A stretch of DNA of 64,000 nt from JAGVPT01 sp049578505 (GTDB lineage: Bacteria > Bacteroidota > Ignavibacteria > UBA10030 > UBA8401). Each line of letters starts with the position of its first letter. The stretch's first letter is position 1. The position numbers were made by a program, and so were the translations under genes. The notes under the pieces are model-generated. The model searched no databases, was not told the origin of the DNA, and saw only the letters and a list, made by a program, of their open reading frames with translations. The DNA lies in contig JBAUMC010000096.1 of assembly GCA_049578505.1 (NCBI GenBank), forward strand, positions 30,656 through 94,655, written 5' to 3'. Shown piece by piece: positions 8,461 through 17,332 of this stretch.

Positions 8461-10440
8461 ATGAAATCGTTAGGATTATTTTTGCTGGTGAACATTTTAA
8501 CTCCCTTGATCATGTTCGGGCAGGGGGGCGATGAACAATTATTTCGCGCAGCGATCAGTGCATCGTCGGATAGTGTAAAGTTGTCCGGGCTGACGAAACT
8601 CATTACGACCTATCCGCAAAGCAGGTTATTGGATCAAGCGTACGGAGAAAAATTCAGTATTCTTCTCTCCATCCATCAGGACAGCACGGCGTTTCTTGTC
8701 GTTCATAATTGTCTTGCAGCAATTGAATCGCAAAACATTCCGGGGGCACTCCACAATTTTGCGATGGAACTCGCATACAGGAAGCAATATCCGGACAGCG
8801 CACTGGTCTTTGTAGACTCCGCGATATCGTTGTATCAAAAGAGACACGGGAGGCCGAACCCGGCATTCCTTTATACCCGGGCGACGAGTCTTTTTCTTCT
8901 GAAGAAGTTTGCAGAAGCCGAGTCGACACAACGAGAGGCAATCGGGTTCTTGCCGCCGTCCGCAATATTTGACAGCCGGTACAGCAATTATTTTGCCCAA
9001 CTTGGTATGATTCAGCTCGAGACAAATAGGGGTGTAGAAGGCCTCCAACAATTTGTTCACGCTAGTTTTATTTCGCTGCAACCGTCGATTGAATATGCAA
9101 GCCTCGACTCCTTGTTCCGCACGAGGCTGAAGGATTCTGCCCTCGTCGCCCGAATCCGAGACAGCCTTTTCGAACGTATCGCCAGAGACTACATGCGTAG
9201 CGACAGGGATACTTCTACCGCAAAAAGATATATCGCCGAGAGTTTTTCTCGAAACCGAGTTTTCATGAAGAAGGCAATTGAGTTAGCACAGGAGGCGTAC
9301 CGCGGGGCGGCTGCGAGGTCTTTCGAGGAGCGGTGCGATGCTGCCGCATCACTCGGAATTGTTCTGTTCAATGCCGGCAACGATGTTGAAGCGGAGAAGT
9401 ACCTTACGGAGGCTCTCCAGACGAAACTGCCGACTGAAACTGAGCTGTTTCTCGATCTCGGTTCCGCGCAAGAAAGCTCTGGAAAAAAGAATGAGGCGTT
9501 CGACACCTATTTGACCGGCGTGACGATCAGCCGGCCATCGGTGTTAATGAAGCCGCTTCTGACCTTGCAAAAAGAATTGTATCCCCACGCGTCAATCGAT
9601 TCTCTGATTACGCTAGCCCAGCGAAAGTTGGTCGACTTCTTTCCTGATAAATATAAACGGCCCGAAACAACGGAGGATGAGCCGAATCAAAAGACTGTTT
9701 TGGCTGAATTGTTTACTGGATCCGAGTGTCGCCCTTGTCAGGCGGCAGATATTGCGTACGATAAACTTCTTGAGCGTTACGATCTTTCGGAACTCGCCCT
9801 GTTAGAATATCATCTCAATATACCCAGACCCGACCCAATGTCGAACACGGATACAGAATTACGGTCGCACTATTACGGCGTGAACAGCACTCCAACGTCG
9901 ATTATCGATGGAACTACCGTTATGAACTCAGGAGGCCCGGGGATTGTTGCCAGATCAAAATTTGCAATATACGCAGACGCCGTTGACCGGACTCTCAACT
10001 CTAAGGCTGAAGCTTACTTAAAAATTTCAGCCAGAATTCGTAGGAATAAAATTTCGATAGCCGTTTCGGCGAGCGTGAATAAGATCCGTAAATCGGATAG
10101 ACTCCGGATTGTATTGGCCGAGGACGGGATGCGATATCAAGGGACGAGCGGAATATGGGAACATAGATTCGTGGTCCGGAAGATGATCCGAGGCGCGAGC
10201 GGAATCTCGTTCAAGTCCAACGGGAGAGCAGCGGTCAAAGATGCGTTTACGGTCTCTTCAATTGAAGATCAGCTAGAAAAATATCTTGATACTTACGAAA
10301 AGAGCTTGCAGGGCTCCGGGACATCGTTCAAAGAGAAAAAGTCAGAGATTGATCCCAAACAATTGTACATCGTAGCGTTTATCCAGGATGATGCAACTCG
10401 CAGAATCCTTCAATCTACTATTATCAAGGTAAAACGATGA
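8461..10440 (+). CDS. Secreted TPR protein with thioredoxin-like CxxC domain
   Basis: The N-terminus (MKSLGLFLLVNILTPLIMFG) is a signal peptide, so ATG 8461 is preferred over an in-frame TTG at 8443. About residues 25-390 are helical and look like degenerate tetratricopeptide repeats (for example AEKYLTEALQTKLPTETELF). From about residue 410 a thioredoxin-like segment follows: LAELFTGSECRPCQAADIAY with the CRPC pair at Cys423/Cys426, then NSTPTSIIDGT, which carries the cis-proline-type TP of this fold. The product should lie in the periplasm or at the cell surface, with a possible redox role; the substrate is unknown. Its stop overlaps the ATG of the M64 peptidase by four bases (ATGA), so the two are co-expressed. 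Confidence 0.7.
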   Translation: MKSLGLFLLVNILTPLIMFGQGGDEQLFRAAISASSDSVKLSGLTKLITTYPQSRLLDQAYGEKFSILLSIHQDSTAFLVVHNCLAAIESQNIPGALHNFAMELAYRKQYPDSALVFVDSAISLYQKRHGRPNPAFLYTRATSLFLLKKFAEAESTQREAIGFLPPSAIFDSRYSNYFAQLGMIQLETNRGVEGLQQFVHASFISLQPSIEYASLDSLFRTRLKDSALVARIRDSLFERIARDYMRSDRDTSTAKRYIAESFSRNRVFMKKAIELAQEAYRGAAARSFEERCDAAASLGIVLFNAGNDVEAEKYLTEALQTKLPTETELFLDLGSAQESSGKKNEAFDTYLTGVTISRPSVLMKPLLTLQKELYPHASIDSLITLAQRKLVDFFPDKYKRPETTEDEPNQKTVLAELFTGSECRPCQAADIAYDKLLERYDLSELALLEYHLNIPRPDPMSNTDTELRSHYYGVNSTPTSIIDGTTVMNSGGPGIVARSKFAIYADAVDRTLNSKAEAYLKISARIRRNKISIAVSASVNKIRKSDRLRIVLAEDGMRYQGTSGIWEHRFVVRKMIRGASGISFKSNGRAAVKDAFTVSSIEDQLEKYLDTYEKSLQGSGTSFKEKKSEIDPKQLYIVAFIQDDATRRILQSTIIKVKR

Positions 10441-11864
10441 AAACGTGGAGAGCCGTCATTGTAGTCTTCCTCCTTTTGATCACATCGATTCGGGCGAAAA
10501 GTTCCGATCGATTTGAACAATATTTTACGGACACAACATTCCGGTTTGATTATTACCATACAGGAACGAAAAGGGAAGAACGAATCAACACCGACAAAAT
10601 GTACGTCGAAGGGGAATGGCCGGGGAGTCTAACCAACCTCATCGATACATTGAATCTCGGGGAATACTTTTTCCGGATCACAGATGTTGCCAGCAACCGG
10701 ACGATTTATTCACGCGGGTATTGCTCTTTGTTTGATGAGTGGCAAACAACCGACGAAGCAGCCTCGGGGACGTTTAGGACGTTTAACGAGACACTTCTCT
10801 TTCCGTATCCATTAAGAAAATTCCAACTGACTATTTCACGTCGAACGAAGCAAATGGTGTTCAGCGACATCTTCTCGACGGTAATTGATCCCAGCGGGAC
10901 CGACATTCATCGTGAAAAGTCACATGCAGCCGCAGGGGCAGTGGAATTACTTTTTAACGGAGATATTCATTCAAAAGTTGACATCGCGATTCTCGGCGAC
11001 GGCTACACGAAAGCTGAAATGGGGAAGTTCTTGAGCGACGCACGCCATTTTACCGGCATTTTATTTTCTACCGAGCCGTTCAAACATCGGAAAAAAGATT
11101 TTAACGTTCGGGCAGTGGAAGTAGAATCTCACGAATCTGGGATCGACCAGCCGGATCAACATATCTGGACTGACCACGCCCTCGGCACGACTTACGATTC
11201 ATTCGGCTCCGCCAGGTATGTGCTCACCGACGCGAACAAGGCAGTCAGGGACTGCGCTGCTGCGGTTCCCTACGACTTTATTTTTATCCTGGTGAATACT
11301 AACCGCTATGGCGGCGGCGGGATATTCCAACTTTATGCTGTATGTTTTGCAAATGGCGAAACTCCCGCAACTGCGTGGCAGGCCGACTATGTATTTGTCC
11401 ACGAGTTCGGCCATTCTTTTGCAGGACTCGGCGATGAGTATTACTCATCCTCTGTAGCATATAATGATTTTTATCAAAAGGGGATCGAGCCCTGGGAGCC
11501 AAACATCGCGGGCGATATTTCTCGGCAAGGATTGAAGTGGAAAAATTTTGTGAAACCCGAAACTCCACTTCCCACGCAATGGAATAAATCTTTGTATGAC
11601 AGCATGGAAACCGAGCGAGGGAAATTAAGACGCGAAATGCCGGGCTATGCCGAAAAACGACAGGCCATTTTGGATGCCGAACATGCAGTGTTGAGCGACT
11701 CTCAATTGTCCGGTGTTGTGGGTGCCTTCGAAGGAGCAGGATATAGTTCTACAGGTTTGTACCGTCCCTCGCTTGACTGCCGTATGTTTTCGCTTAGCCT
11801 CACTGATTTTGACCCGGTATGTGCAAGAGCAATTGAGAGGATGATCGACTTTTACACAAAATAA
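10437..11864 (+). CDS. Secreted M64-family metallopeptidase (IgA-peptidase type)
   Basis: A 475-residue zinc metallopeptidase with an N-terminal signal peptide (KTWRAVIVVFLLLITSIRA). The zinc-binding signature HEFGHSFAGLGDEYY begins at His322 and matches the M64 hallmark. Upstream are the family sequences VDIAILGDGYTKAEMGKF and GGGIFQLYAVCFANGE. The first 150 residues form the M64 N-terminal beta domain. The M64 family is named after a clostridial IgA protease, but most members, probably including this one, are general extracytoplasmic proteases. It is translationally coupled to the TPR/thioredoxin-like gene. No T9SS tail is visible, so it is probably periplasmic or exported by another route. 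Confidence 0.88.
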   Translation: MKTWRAVIVVFLLLITSIRAKSSDRFEQYFTDTTFRFDYYHTGTKREERINTDKMYVEGEWPGSLTNLIDTLNLGEYFFRITDVASNRTIYSRGYCSLFDEWQTTDEAASGTFRTFNETLLFPYPLRKFQLTISRRTKQMVFSDIFSTVIDPSGTDIHREKSHAAAGAVELLFNGDIHSKVDIAILGDGYTKAEMGKFLSDARHFTGILFSTEPFKHRKKDFNVRAVEVESHESGIDQPDQHIWTDHALGTTYDSFGSARYVLTDANKAVRDCAAAVPYDFIFILVNTNRYGGGGIFQLYAVCFANGETPATAWQADYVFVHEFGHSFAGLGDEYYSSSVAYNDFYQKGIEPWEPNIAGDISRQGLKWKNFVKPETPLPTQWNKSLYDSMETERGKLRREMPGYAEKRQAILDAEHAVLSDSQLSGVVGAFEGAGYSSTGLYRPSLDCRMFSLSLTDFDPVCARAIERMIDFYTK

Positions 11865-11906
11865 TTGATTGAGTGATTACCGTTTCTTCAATTCCTAGAG
11901 GTTGTG

Positions 11907-13727
11907 GTGCATATTCTCGGAATTTCCGCATACTATCATGACTCAGCAGCCTGTTTGCTTGCCGACGGAGAAATATTTGCGGCTGCGCAGGAAGAGCGTT
12001 TTACGAGGAAAAAGCATGACCACGATTTTCCGCGGCATGCGGTTGCATATTGTCTGAAGGAAGCGGGCATCACGGCGGACCAGCTGGAATGCGTTGCGTT
12101 CTACGATAAACCGCTTTTAAAATTTAACCGCCTTCTTGAAACCTACCTCACCTTTTCGCCAAAAGGGATACAGTCGTTCATGATGGCTATGCCCTTGTGG
12201 CTTCAAGAAAAACTCTGGATTCCGGATCTGATCGAGAAGGAGATTCACTTCGGCGGGAAAGTGTTGTTTCCCGAGCACCACGAATCGCATGCAGCATCAG
12301 CATTCTTTCCTTCCCCGTTTCAACACGCTGCAATCCTGACGGTTGACGGAGTCGGAGAAATGGCGACGTCGTCGCTCGGAATCGGCCGGGATAATAGAGT
12401 CGAGCTTCTCTCGGAGCTCCATTTCCCGAATTCTCTGGGATTGCTCTATTCCGCATTCACATATTTTACCGGCTTTAAGGTAAACTCTGGTGAATACAAA
12501 GTGATGGGATTGGCTCCGTACGGCGAGCCGAAGTATGTTCAGCGCATCTACGAAAATCTCATCGACCTAAAGGACGATGGCTCGTTCGTTATGAACATGG
12601 AGTACTTCGACTATTGCGCGGGCCTCACAATGACAAACCATAAGTTTGAGAAGTTGTTTGATGGAAAGCCGCGCACCCCGGAAAGTTTGCTGACCCAGAG
12701 AGAGTTGGATCTCGCCCGCTCGATTCAGGACGTGACAGAAGAAATAATGATGCGGATGGTGCGCCATACAAAAAGTGTAACGGGGGAAAAATATTTGTGT
12801 CTTGCGGGGGGTGTCGCATTAAACTGCGTCGCGAACGGGAAAATATTGCGCTCAGGATTGTTCGAAGACATATGGATACAGCCTGCAGCGGGTGATGCAG
12901 GCGGGTCTCTTGGAGCAGCCTACATTGCATATCATCATTATCTTAAAAAACCAGTAAGAGAAAAAAAGGGAAGGGATGTTCAAAGAGGTTCTTACCTCGG
13001 CCCATCGTACAGCGATGACATGATTCTCGCATTTCTACAGGAGTATCATTTGCCGTTCGAACGCATTGAGGATTACAGCGAGGTGTGCGAGAGAGTCGCG
13101 GAGTACCTGACGGAAGAGAAGATCGTCGGATGGTTCCAGGGAAGGATGGAATTCGGTCCGCGCGCCTTAGGCGGCCGTTCTATAATCGGGGATGCGCGGT
13201 CGCCTACCATGCAAAAAAAAATGAATATCAAGATTAAATTCAGAGAAGGGTTCCGGCCGTTTGCGCCGTCGGTGCTGGCAGAAAAAGCGAGCGAGTGGTT
13301 TGAGCTCGACCGTGAAAGTCCTTACATGCTTCTTGTTGCCGATGTAAAAAAGGATAAACAGAAGGCAATGACGGATGCCGAGAAGAAGCTCTGGGGCATC
13401 GACAAGCTCAATATCCTTCGCTCCGAGATCCCGGCAGTTACGCACGTTGATTATTCTGCCAGAATACAAACGGTCAATAAGATCGATAATCAATTATACT
13501 ATACACTCATCGACGCATTCTATAAAAAAACGGGGTGCCCAGTTATTGTCAACACGTCGTTTAACGTAAGAGGCGAACCCATTGTTGCCACGCCGCTCGA
13601 TGCGTATAAATGCTTTATGCGGACGGATATCGATGTTCTTGTCGTTGGAAGATTCATTTTGCAAAAGCAAGCACAGCCGGCGTTTCATGATGATATTCAA
13701 TGGAAGGAACTCTATGAGTTGGATTAG
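11907..13727 (+). CDS. Carbamoyltransferase, NodU/CmcH/TobZ family
   Basis: Transfers a carbamoyl group from carbamoyl phosphate (through a carbamoyl-adenylate) to a hydroxyl of an acceptor. The 606-residue protein has the family N-terminus (HILGISAYYHDSAACLLADG, an actin/Hsp70-like Kae1 fold), the metal/nucleotide-site HHESHAASAFFPSPF, ALNCVANGKIL, and the C-terminal YrdC-like domain with WFQGRMEFGPRALGGRSI and NTSFNVRGEPIV. Two adjacent GTG codons could start it; TAGAGG sits five bases before the second, at 11907. The acceptor is unknown. The next two genes (SxtJ-like and DUF5989) overlap or follow closely, forming a three-gene unit. Confidence 0.92.
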   Translation: MHILGISAYYHDSAACLLADGEIFAAAQEERFTRKKHDHDFPRHAVAYCLKEAGITADQLECVAFYDKPLLKFNRLLETYLTFSPKGIQSFMMAMPLWLQEKLWIPDLIEKEIHFGGKVLFPEHHESHAASAFFPSPFQHAAILTVDGVGEMATSSLGIGRDNRVELLSELHFPNSLGLLYSAFTYFTGFKVNSGEYKVMGLAPYGEPKYVQRIYENLIDLKDDGSFVMNMEYFDYCAGLTMTNHKFEKLFDGKPRTPESLLTQRELDLARSIQDVTEEIMMRMVRHTKSVTGEKYLCLAGGVALNCVANGKILRSGLFEDIWIQPAAGDAGGSLGAAYIAYHHYLKKPVREKKGRDVQRGSYLGPSYSDDMILAFLQEYHLPFERIEDYSEVCERVAEYLTEEKIVGWFQGRMEFGPRALGGRSIIGDARSPTMQKKMNIKIKFREGFRPFAPSVLAEKASEWFELDRESPYMLLVADVKKDKQKAMTDAEKKLWGIDKLNILRSEIPAVTHVDYSARIQTVNKIDNQLYYTLIDAFYKKTGCPVIVNTSFNVRGEPIVATPLDAYKCFMRTDIDVLVVGRFILQKQAQPAFHDDIQWKELYELD

Positions 13728-14145
13728 CGATGTTCGTAGTGAAATGCATCGCCTGAAATGCACCTCCAAAGAATTGCGGAAGTTTGCGTACCTCGTCGGT
13801 TCCGTTCTCGTGCTTATGGGGGGTGCCGGGTTTTTCAAGCATTGGCACTTTTCAATAATGGTGTTGCTATGGCTTTGCGCGGCTACCCTCCTTTGCATGG
13901 GGTTGCTGTATCCAAAGGGGTTGAGGGGAGTGTACGTAGTGTGGATGGGAATTGCGTTTTCGCTCGGATGGGTTATGTCGCGAGCAATTTTGATCCTTTT
14001 GTTTTATTTTGTTATCACGCCGATCGGGGTGGCTGCGCGTATCTTCGGGAAAAAATTCATCGACATTAACTTTTCAGACTCGCATAAAACGTATTGGGTC
14101 GAAAGAGGAAATTCCAAAAAAATGGATTACGAAAAGTTGTTCTAA
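13714..14145 (+). CDS. SxtJ-family small membrane protein
   Basis: A 143-residue protein with three or four hydrophobic helices (LVGSVLVLMGGAGFF, FSIMVLLWLCAATLLCMGLL and IAFSLGWVMSRAILILLFYF) and a short charged C-terminus. It belongs to the family named after SxtJ of the saxitoxin cluster, members of which are regularly found beside O-carbamoyltransferases. The frame is open further upstream, but ATG 13714 has GGAAGGA five bases before it and overlaps the carbamoyltransferase stop by 14 bases, which indicates coupling. Its biochemical role is not known. Confidence 0.82.
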   Translation: MSWISDVRSEMHRLKCTSKELRKFAYLVGSVLVLMGGAGFFKHWHFSIMVLLWLCAATLLCMGLLYPKGLRGVYVVWMGIAFSLGWVMSRAILILLFYFVITPIGVAARIFGKKFIDINFSDSHKTYWVERGNSKKMDYEKLF

Positions 14146-14156
14146 AGGAGGTGCAC

Positions 14157-14315
14157 GTGGCAAAAGTCAAAATTATAGCCGAATACTTTGAATTTCTGAA
14201 ACAGAATAAGAAATGGTGGTTGATGCCTATAGTGTTTGCGTTGCTCCTTTTTGGATTGCTAATTATCGTTACAAAAGGGAGCGCTCTGGCACCTTTTATT
14301 TATACCCTCTTCTGA
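14157..14315 (+). CDS. DUF5989 family small membrane protein
   Basis: A 52-residue protein with one strong membrane helix (WWLMPIVFALLLFGLLIIV) followed by the conserved tail GSALAPFIYTLF, which is typical of DUF5989. The GTG start at 14157 is fixed by an ideal AAAGGAGG four bases upstream. It is the third gene of the carbamoyltransferase/SxtJ/DUF5989 unit. Family members travel with carbamoyltransferases, but their role is unknown. Confidence 0.86.
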   Translation: MAKVKIIAEYFEFLKQNKKWWLMPIVFALLLFGLLIIVTKGSALAPFIYTLF

Positions 14316-14349
14316 GCATATCTAGAAGACTCCTGTTACCTAAGAACTT

Positions 14350-14383
14350 CCATTTCCCTTCCAATTTTTTGGAAGGGAAATGG
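14350..14383 (+). terminator. Perfect 15-bp hairpin after the carbamoyltransferase unit
   Basis: CCATTTCCCTTCCAA at 14350-14364 and its exact reverse complement at 14369-14383 flank a TTTT loop. No T-run follows on the + strand, so efficiency as an intrinsic terminator is uncertain. The position between the DUF5989 gene and the LacI-type gene fits a terminator or transcript-stabilising hairpin. An operator function is a weaker alternative. Confidence 0.6.
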
Positions 14384-14421
14384 ATTCCTGCCACTTTAGA
14401 AGATTATTTTTCAATTTTCTC

Positions 14422-14450
14422 TTGACAATAAAGACAAAAAGGTCTACCTT
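14422..14450 (+). promoter_or_regulatory. Putative promoter of the LacI-type regulator
   Basis: TTGACA at 14422-14427 is followed after 17 bases by TACCTT at 14445-14450, about 40 bases upstream of the TTG start. The downstream TACCTTTTTTGG also resembles the Bacteroidota -7 element (TAnnTTTG), with the -33 TTG at a compatible distance. Confidence 0.5.
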
Positions 14451-14491
14451 TTTTGGAAGCCCTTCCATATTTACCTTCGAACTGGTGCTGA

Positions 14492-15544
14492 TTGGCTGTT
14501 ACAATATACGACATAGCGAGAGAAGCCGGAGTTGGCATCGGCACTGTCTCTCGTGTGTTCAATAACCACCCCAACGTCACCCCAAAGACGCGCGACAAAA
14601 TCCTCTCGGTAGCGAAAAGATTAAATTATCATCCTCACGCTTATGCCCAGGCACTTGCTCGTAAGCGGACAAATACGATCGCTGCTATTATTCCGTTCTT
14701 CACGAACTATTTCTTTATAGAAGTGCTCCAGGGCGTTCAAGACAAAATTTCAAGCCTTGGCTACGATCTGATATTGTACGGCATTAACCATCCCGAGCAG
14801 ATAGACGAGTATTTGCGGAAAAGTATCCAGCGGGGACGAGTCGATGGCATTTTATTTTTTTCAATGAAGTTGCCAACCTCGTTTGTCGACAAGTTCAAAG
14901 ACCATTCGAAGCCTGTCGTTCTCGTTGATACATTTCATGAACAATTTGATTCGCTTGCCGTTGAGAATTTTCAAGGAGCAATGGTTGCGACAAATCATCT
15001 CATCTCACTTGGTCATAAAAACATCGGGATGATCAGCGCCAATATCAACAGTGTGCCGGCTCGTGAGCGCATTGCTGGGTTCAAAGATGCAATCACTTCT
15101 GCTGGCTTGGAAGTCCGCCCGGAGAACATCGTCATTAGCAAGATCGCGAAGCAGGACGGGTTCAGCCGTGAAGCAGGCTACCAGTCCATGAAGGAAATGT
15201 TGGGCAATGGTTCACAATTGCCGACAGCAATTTTCATATCGAGCGATGTCCAAGCGATCGGAGGGATGAGTGCTCTACGGCAGCACGGCGTCAAAATACC
15301 ACGCGATGTGGCGGTGGTCAGTTTCGACGATATTGAGCTCGCCGAGCAATTTGGATTGACAACGATGAGGCAGCCGATGTACGAAATGGGGGAACTGGCC
15401 GTTGAGAAATTGGTCTATCGGATGGAGCACCCCTCGGCACCTCCTTCGCAAATAAACTTCTTGCCGAAATTGGTCGTGCGTGCAACATGCGGCATGAATA
15501 AAATGCATTCGCCCGTTGAAGATTTTGTCCATGCGAAAGATTGA
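14492..15544 (+). CDS. LacI-family transcriptional regulator
   Basis: A 350-residue DNA-binding repressor. Residues 3-60 are a LacI helix-turn-helix (TIYDIAREAGVGIGTVSRVF, then NNHPNVTPKTRDKILSVAKR and the hinge region NYHPHAYAQALA), followed by a periplasmic-binding-protein-like effector domain (NTIAAIIPFFTNYFFIEVL to the end). The TTG start at 14492 gives the canonical N-terminus MAVTIYDIA. It precedes a large alpha-glucan locus, so a maltodextrin-responsive repressor of that locus is the natural guess. No operator repeat shared between promoters was found by eye, so the target set is inference. Confidence 0.88.
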   Translation: MAVTIYDIAREAGVGIGTVSRVFNNHPNVTPKTRDKILSVAKRLNYHPHAYAQALARKRTNTIAAIIPFFTNYFFIEVLQGVQDKISSLGYDLILYGINHPEQIDEYLRKSIQRGRVDGILFFSMKLPTSFVDKFKDHSKPVVLVDTFHEQFDSLAVENFQGAMVATNHLISLGHKNIGMISANINSVPARERIAGFKDAITSAGLEVRPENIVISKIAKQDGFSREAGYQSMKEMLGNGSQLPTAIFISSDVQAIGGMSALRQHGVKIPRDVAVVSFDDIELAEQFGLTTMRQPMYEMGELAVEKLVYRMEHPSAPPSQINFLPKLVVRATCGMNKMHSPVEDFVHAKD

Positions 15545-15592
15545 TATGCAGTGTATACTAGTTTACAAGTTTCCATTGATGGAGCCTCAGGG

Positions 15593-17302
15593 TTGAATAA
15601 TTTTTTACAGACTGGATTTCATTTTGTGAAACGTACGTTCACACAGACGGCCCTTCTCTCAATCTTCCTGTTCGCTGTCGCGGAAGCTTTTCCGGACAGC
15701 ACAACAACCATATCCCCAATCGTAGCCACAGTCGGCAGTACTCAGATAAGCTATAAGCAGTTCAAAGACAGGTACGAAGACTACTTGGTATATACCGGCA
15801 TCAAGGATAACAGGCGGGCACGGTACGCAATTCTTAATAACATGATCAACGAGGTTCTGCTTCGTCAGTACGACGACAATTCCAAAGTCTATAGCAATCC
15901 GGAATATAAGAAAGAAATTTCGTGGGCACGAAAAGAAGCTGTGTTAGCGTTTCTGAAAGATCAGGAAGTGTACAAGAAAATAACGGTTAGCGATCAAGAG
16001 CTGCGAACGGCGTATCAACGGTCTAAAGTTAAGGTCTCGGTTCGTCATTTGTTTGCGCCGACGGAGAGCGAGGCGGAAAATCTTTACAGGCTGGTGAAGA
16101 TGGGAGTGAGTTTCAAAGAACTGGCGAAACAGGTCTTTTCGGATACGACGTTGAGAAACAACGGAGGTAATCTCGGGTATATCACATGGGGAGAGACAGA
16201 TCCGAATTTTGAAAGTGCCGCATATTCTCTAAAAATTGGAGAAGTGTCCCGGCCGGTGAAGACTGCTCAGGGCTACAGTATCATTAAGGTGGACGATAGG
16301 ATTGAAGACCCGTTCACAACTGAAACGGAATTCCTTAACCGAAAGAACAAGCTGGAACGAACATTGAAGATAGACAAGAAGCTCCCTTACGAGAAAGCTT
16401 ATCTCGGAAGAGTTTTTGACACGACCAAAGTCAAATTCAATGAGAAGGCGTTGGAAGCTGTTTTTAACGACTTGCAAAATATGGGGAATCATAGTATTGA
16501 ATCTAATGATCATTTGACAAAAAGCTTTCAATATTGTGTCCAGTACAATAAGAAGAAGTACTCGGCAAAGGATATAGAAAATAAGATGCTCGAAGTGCCC
16601 CAATATAGCCGCAACGTCATGACAAACGTGAAACGCCTTAAAGATGCTGTTCTTGGATTGCTCATGCAGGATGTACTTTTGGATATTGCGAAAGAAAAAG
16701 GGTATGACACGACATCGTATGTTACAGAGACGTTCGACAACCTGGCAAACAACATCTACTTAAACTATAAAAGGAATGAAGTTCTCGCTTTGGTTCCGGT
16801 CGCGGATTCAGAGATTGCACGGTACTACAAGCAGAACATCGCGCACTATTCCAATGAACCAGAAATGAATGTGCAAGAAATTGTCGTCGAGAGTGATTCT
16901 CTTGCTTCCACGGTAAGGGAAAAAATCGAGCTCGGCGAAGATTTTGGATCGCTTGCCGTGAAATACTCGCTGAGAACTTGGAGTGCGAAGAACGAAGGCA
17001 TTATGGGGCTCTCTCCTGTATCAAATTACGGAGAATTGAAGGATACGCTGTGGAGTTCCGACGTTGGGAAGGTTATCGGTCCCCTGGCATTTGACAAGTA
17101 CTTTGGTATTTTCCGCGTTCTGGATAAGAAAAATGGAGATCCGATTGACATCAGTGCCGTGCGTCCTCAGATAGTGAAAGCTATTGAAAATGAAAAGGGA
17201 TTCCCTTATATGAAGAGGCGCCTGGAAGGTCTTTCAAAACTCACGACGATCAAAGTGTACGACGATCTTGTTAAAAACTATACCATGAATTTACCCGGCT
17301 AG
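15593..17302 (+). CDS. Periplasmic parvulin-type peptidyl-prolyl isomerase (SurA/PpiC-like)
   Basis: A secreted folding chaperone of about 569 residues. The signal sequence lies around FTQTALLSIFLFAVAEAFPD. A SurA-like N-terminal chaperone helix set (about 45-160) is followed by a clear parvulin domain (VSVRHLFAPTESEAENLYRL, then FSDTTLRNNGGNLGYITWGE). A second, more divergent parvulin-like domain near the C-terminus (NVQEIVVESDSLASTVREKI, then MGLSPVSNYGELKDTLWSSD) is less certain. TTG 15593 was chosen for the GGAG eight bases upstream; GTG 15551 and GTG 15626 are alternatives. Immediately upstream of a TonB receptor, it may assist outer-membrane protein assembly. Confidence 0.82.
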   Translation: MNNFLQTGFHFVKRTFTQTALLSIFLFAVAEAFPDSTTTISPIVATVGSTQISYKQFKDRYEDYLVYTGIKDNRRARYAILNNMINEVLLRQYDDNSKVYSNPEYKKEISWARKEAVLAFLKDQEVYKKITVSDQELRTAYQRSKVKVSVRHLFAPTESEAENLYRLVKMGVSFKELAKQVFSDTTLRNNGGNLGYITWGETDPNFESAAYSLKIGEVSRPVKTAQGYSIIKVDDRIEDPFTTETEFLNRKNKLERTLKIDKKLPYEKAYLGRVFDTTKVKFNEKALEAVFNDLQNMGNHSIESNDHLTKSFQYCVQYNKKKYSAKDIENKMLEVPQYSRNVMTNVKRLKDAVLGLLMQDVLLDIAKEKGYDTTSYVTETFDNLANNIYLNYKRNEVLALVPVADSEIARYYKQNIAHYSNEPEMNVQEIVVESDSLASTVREKIELGEDFGSLAVKYSLRTWSAKNEGIMGLSPVSNYGELKDTLWSSDVGKVIGPLAFDKYFGIFRVLDKKNGDPIDISAVRPQIVKAIENEKGFPYMKRRLEGLSKLTTIKVYDDLVKNYTMNLPG

Positions 17303-17332
17303 CACTATGTCCGAAAATTTCTGGAGAAATTT

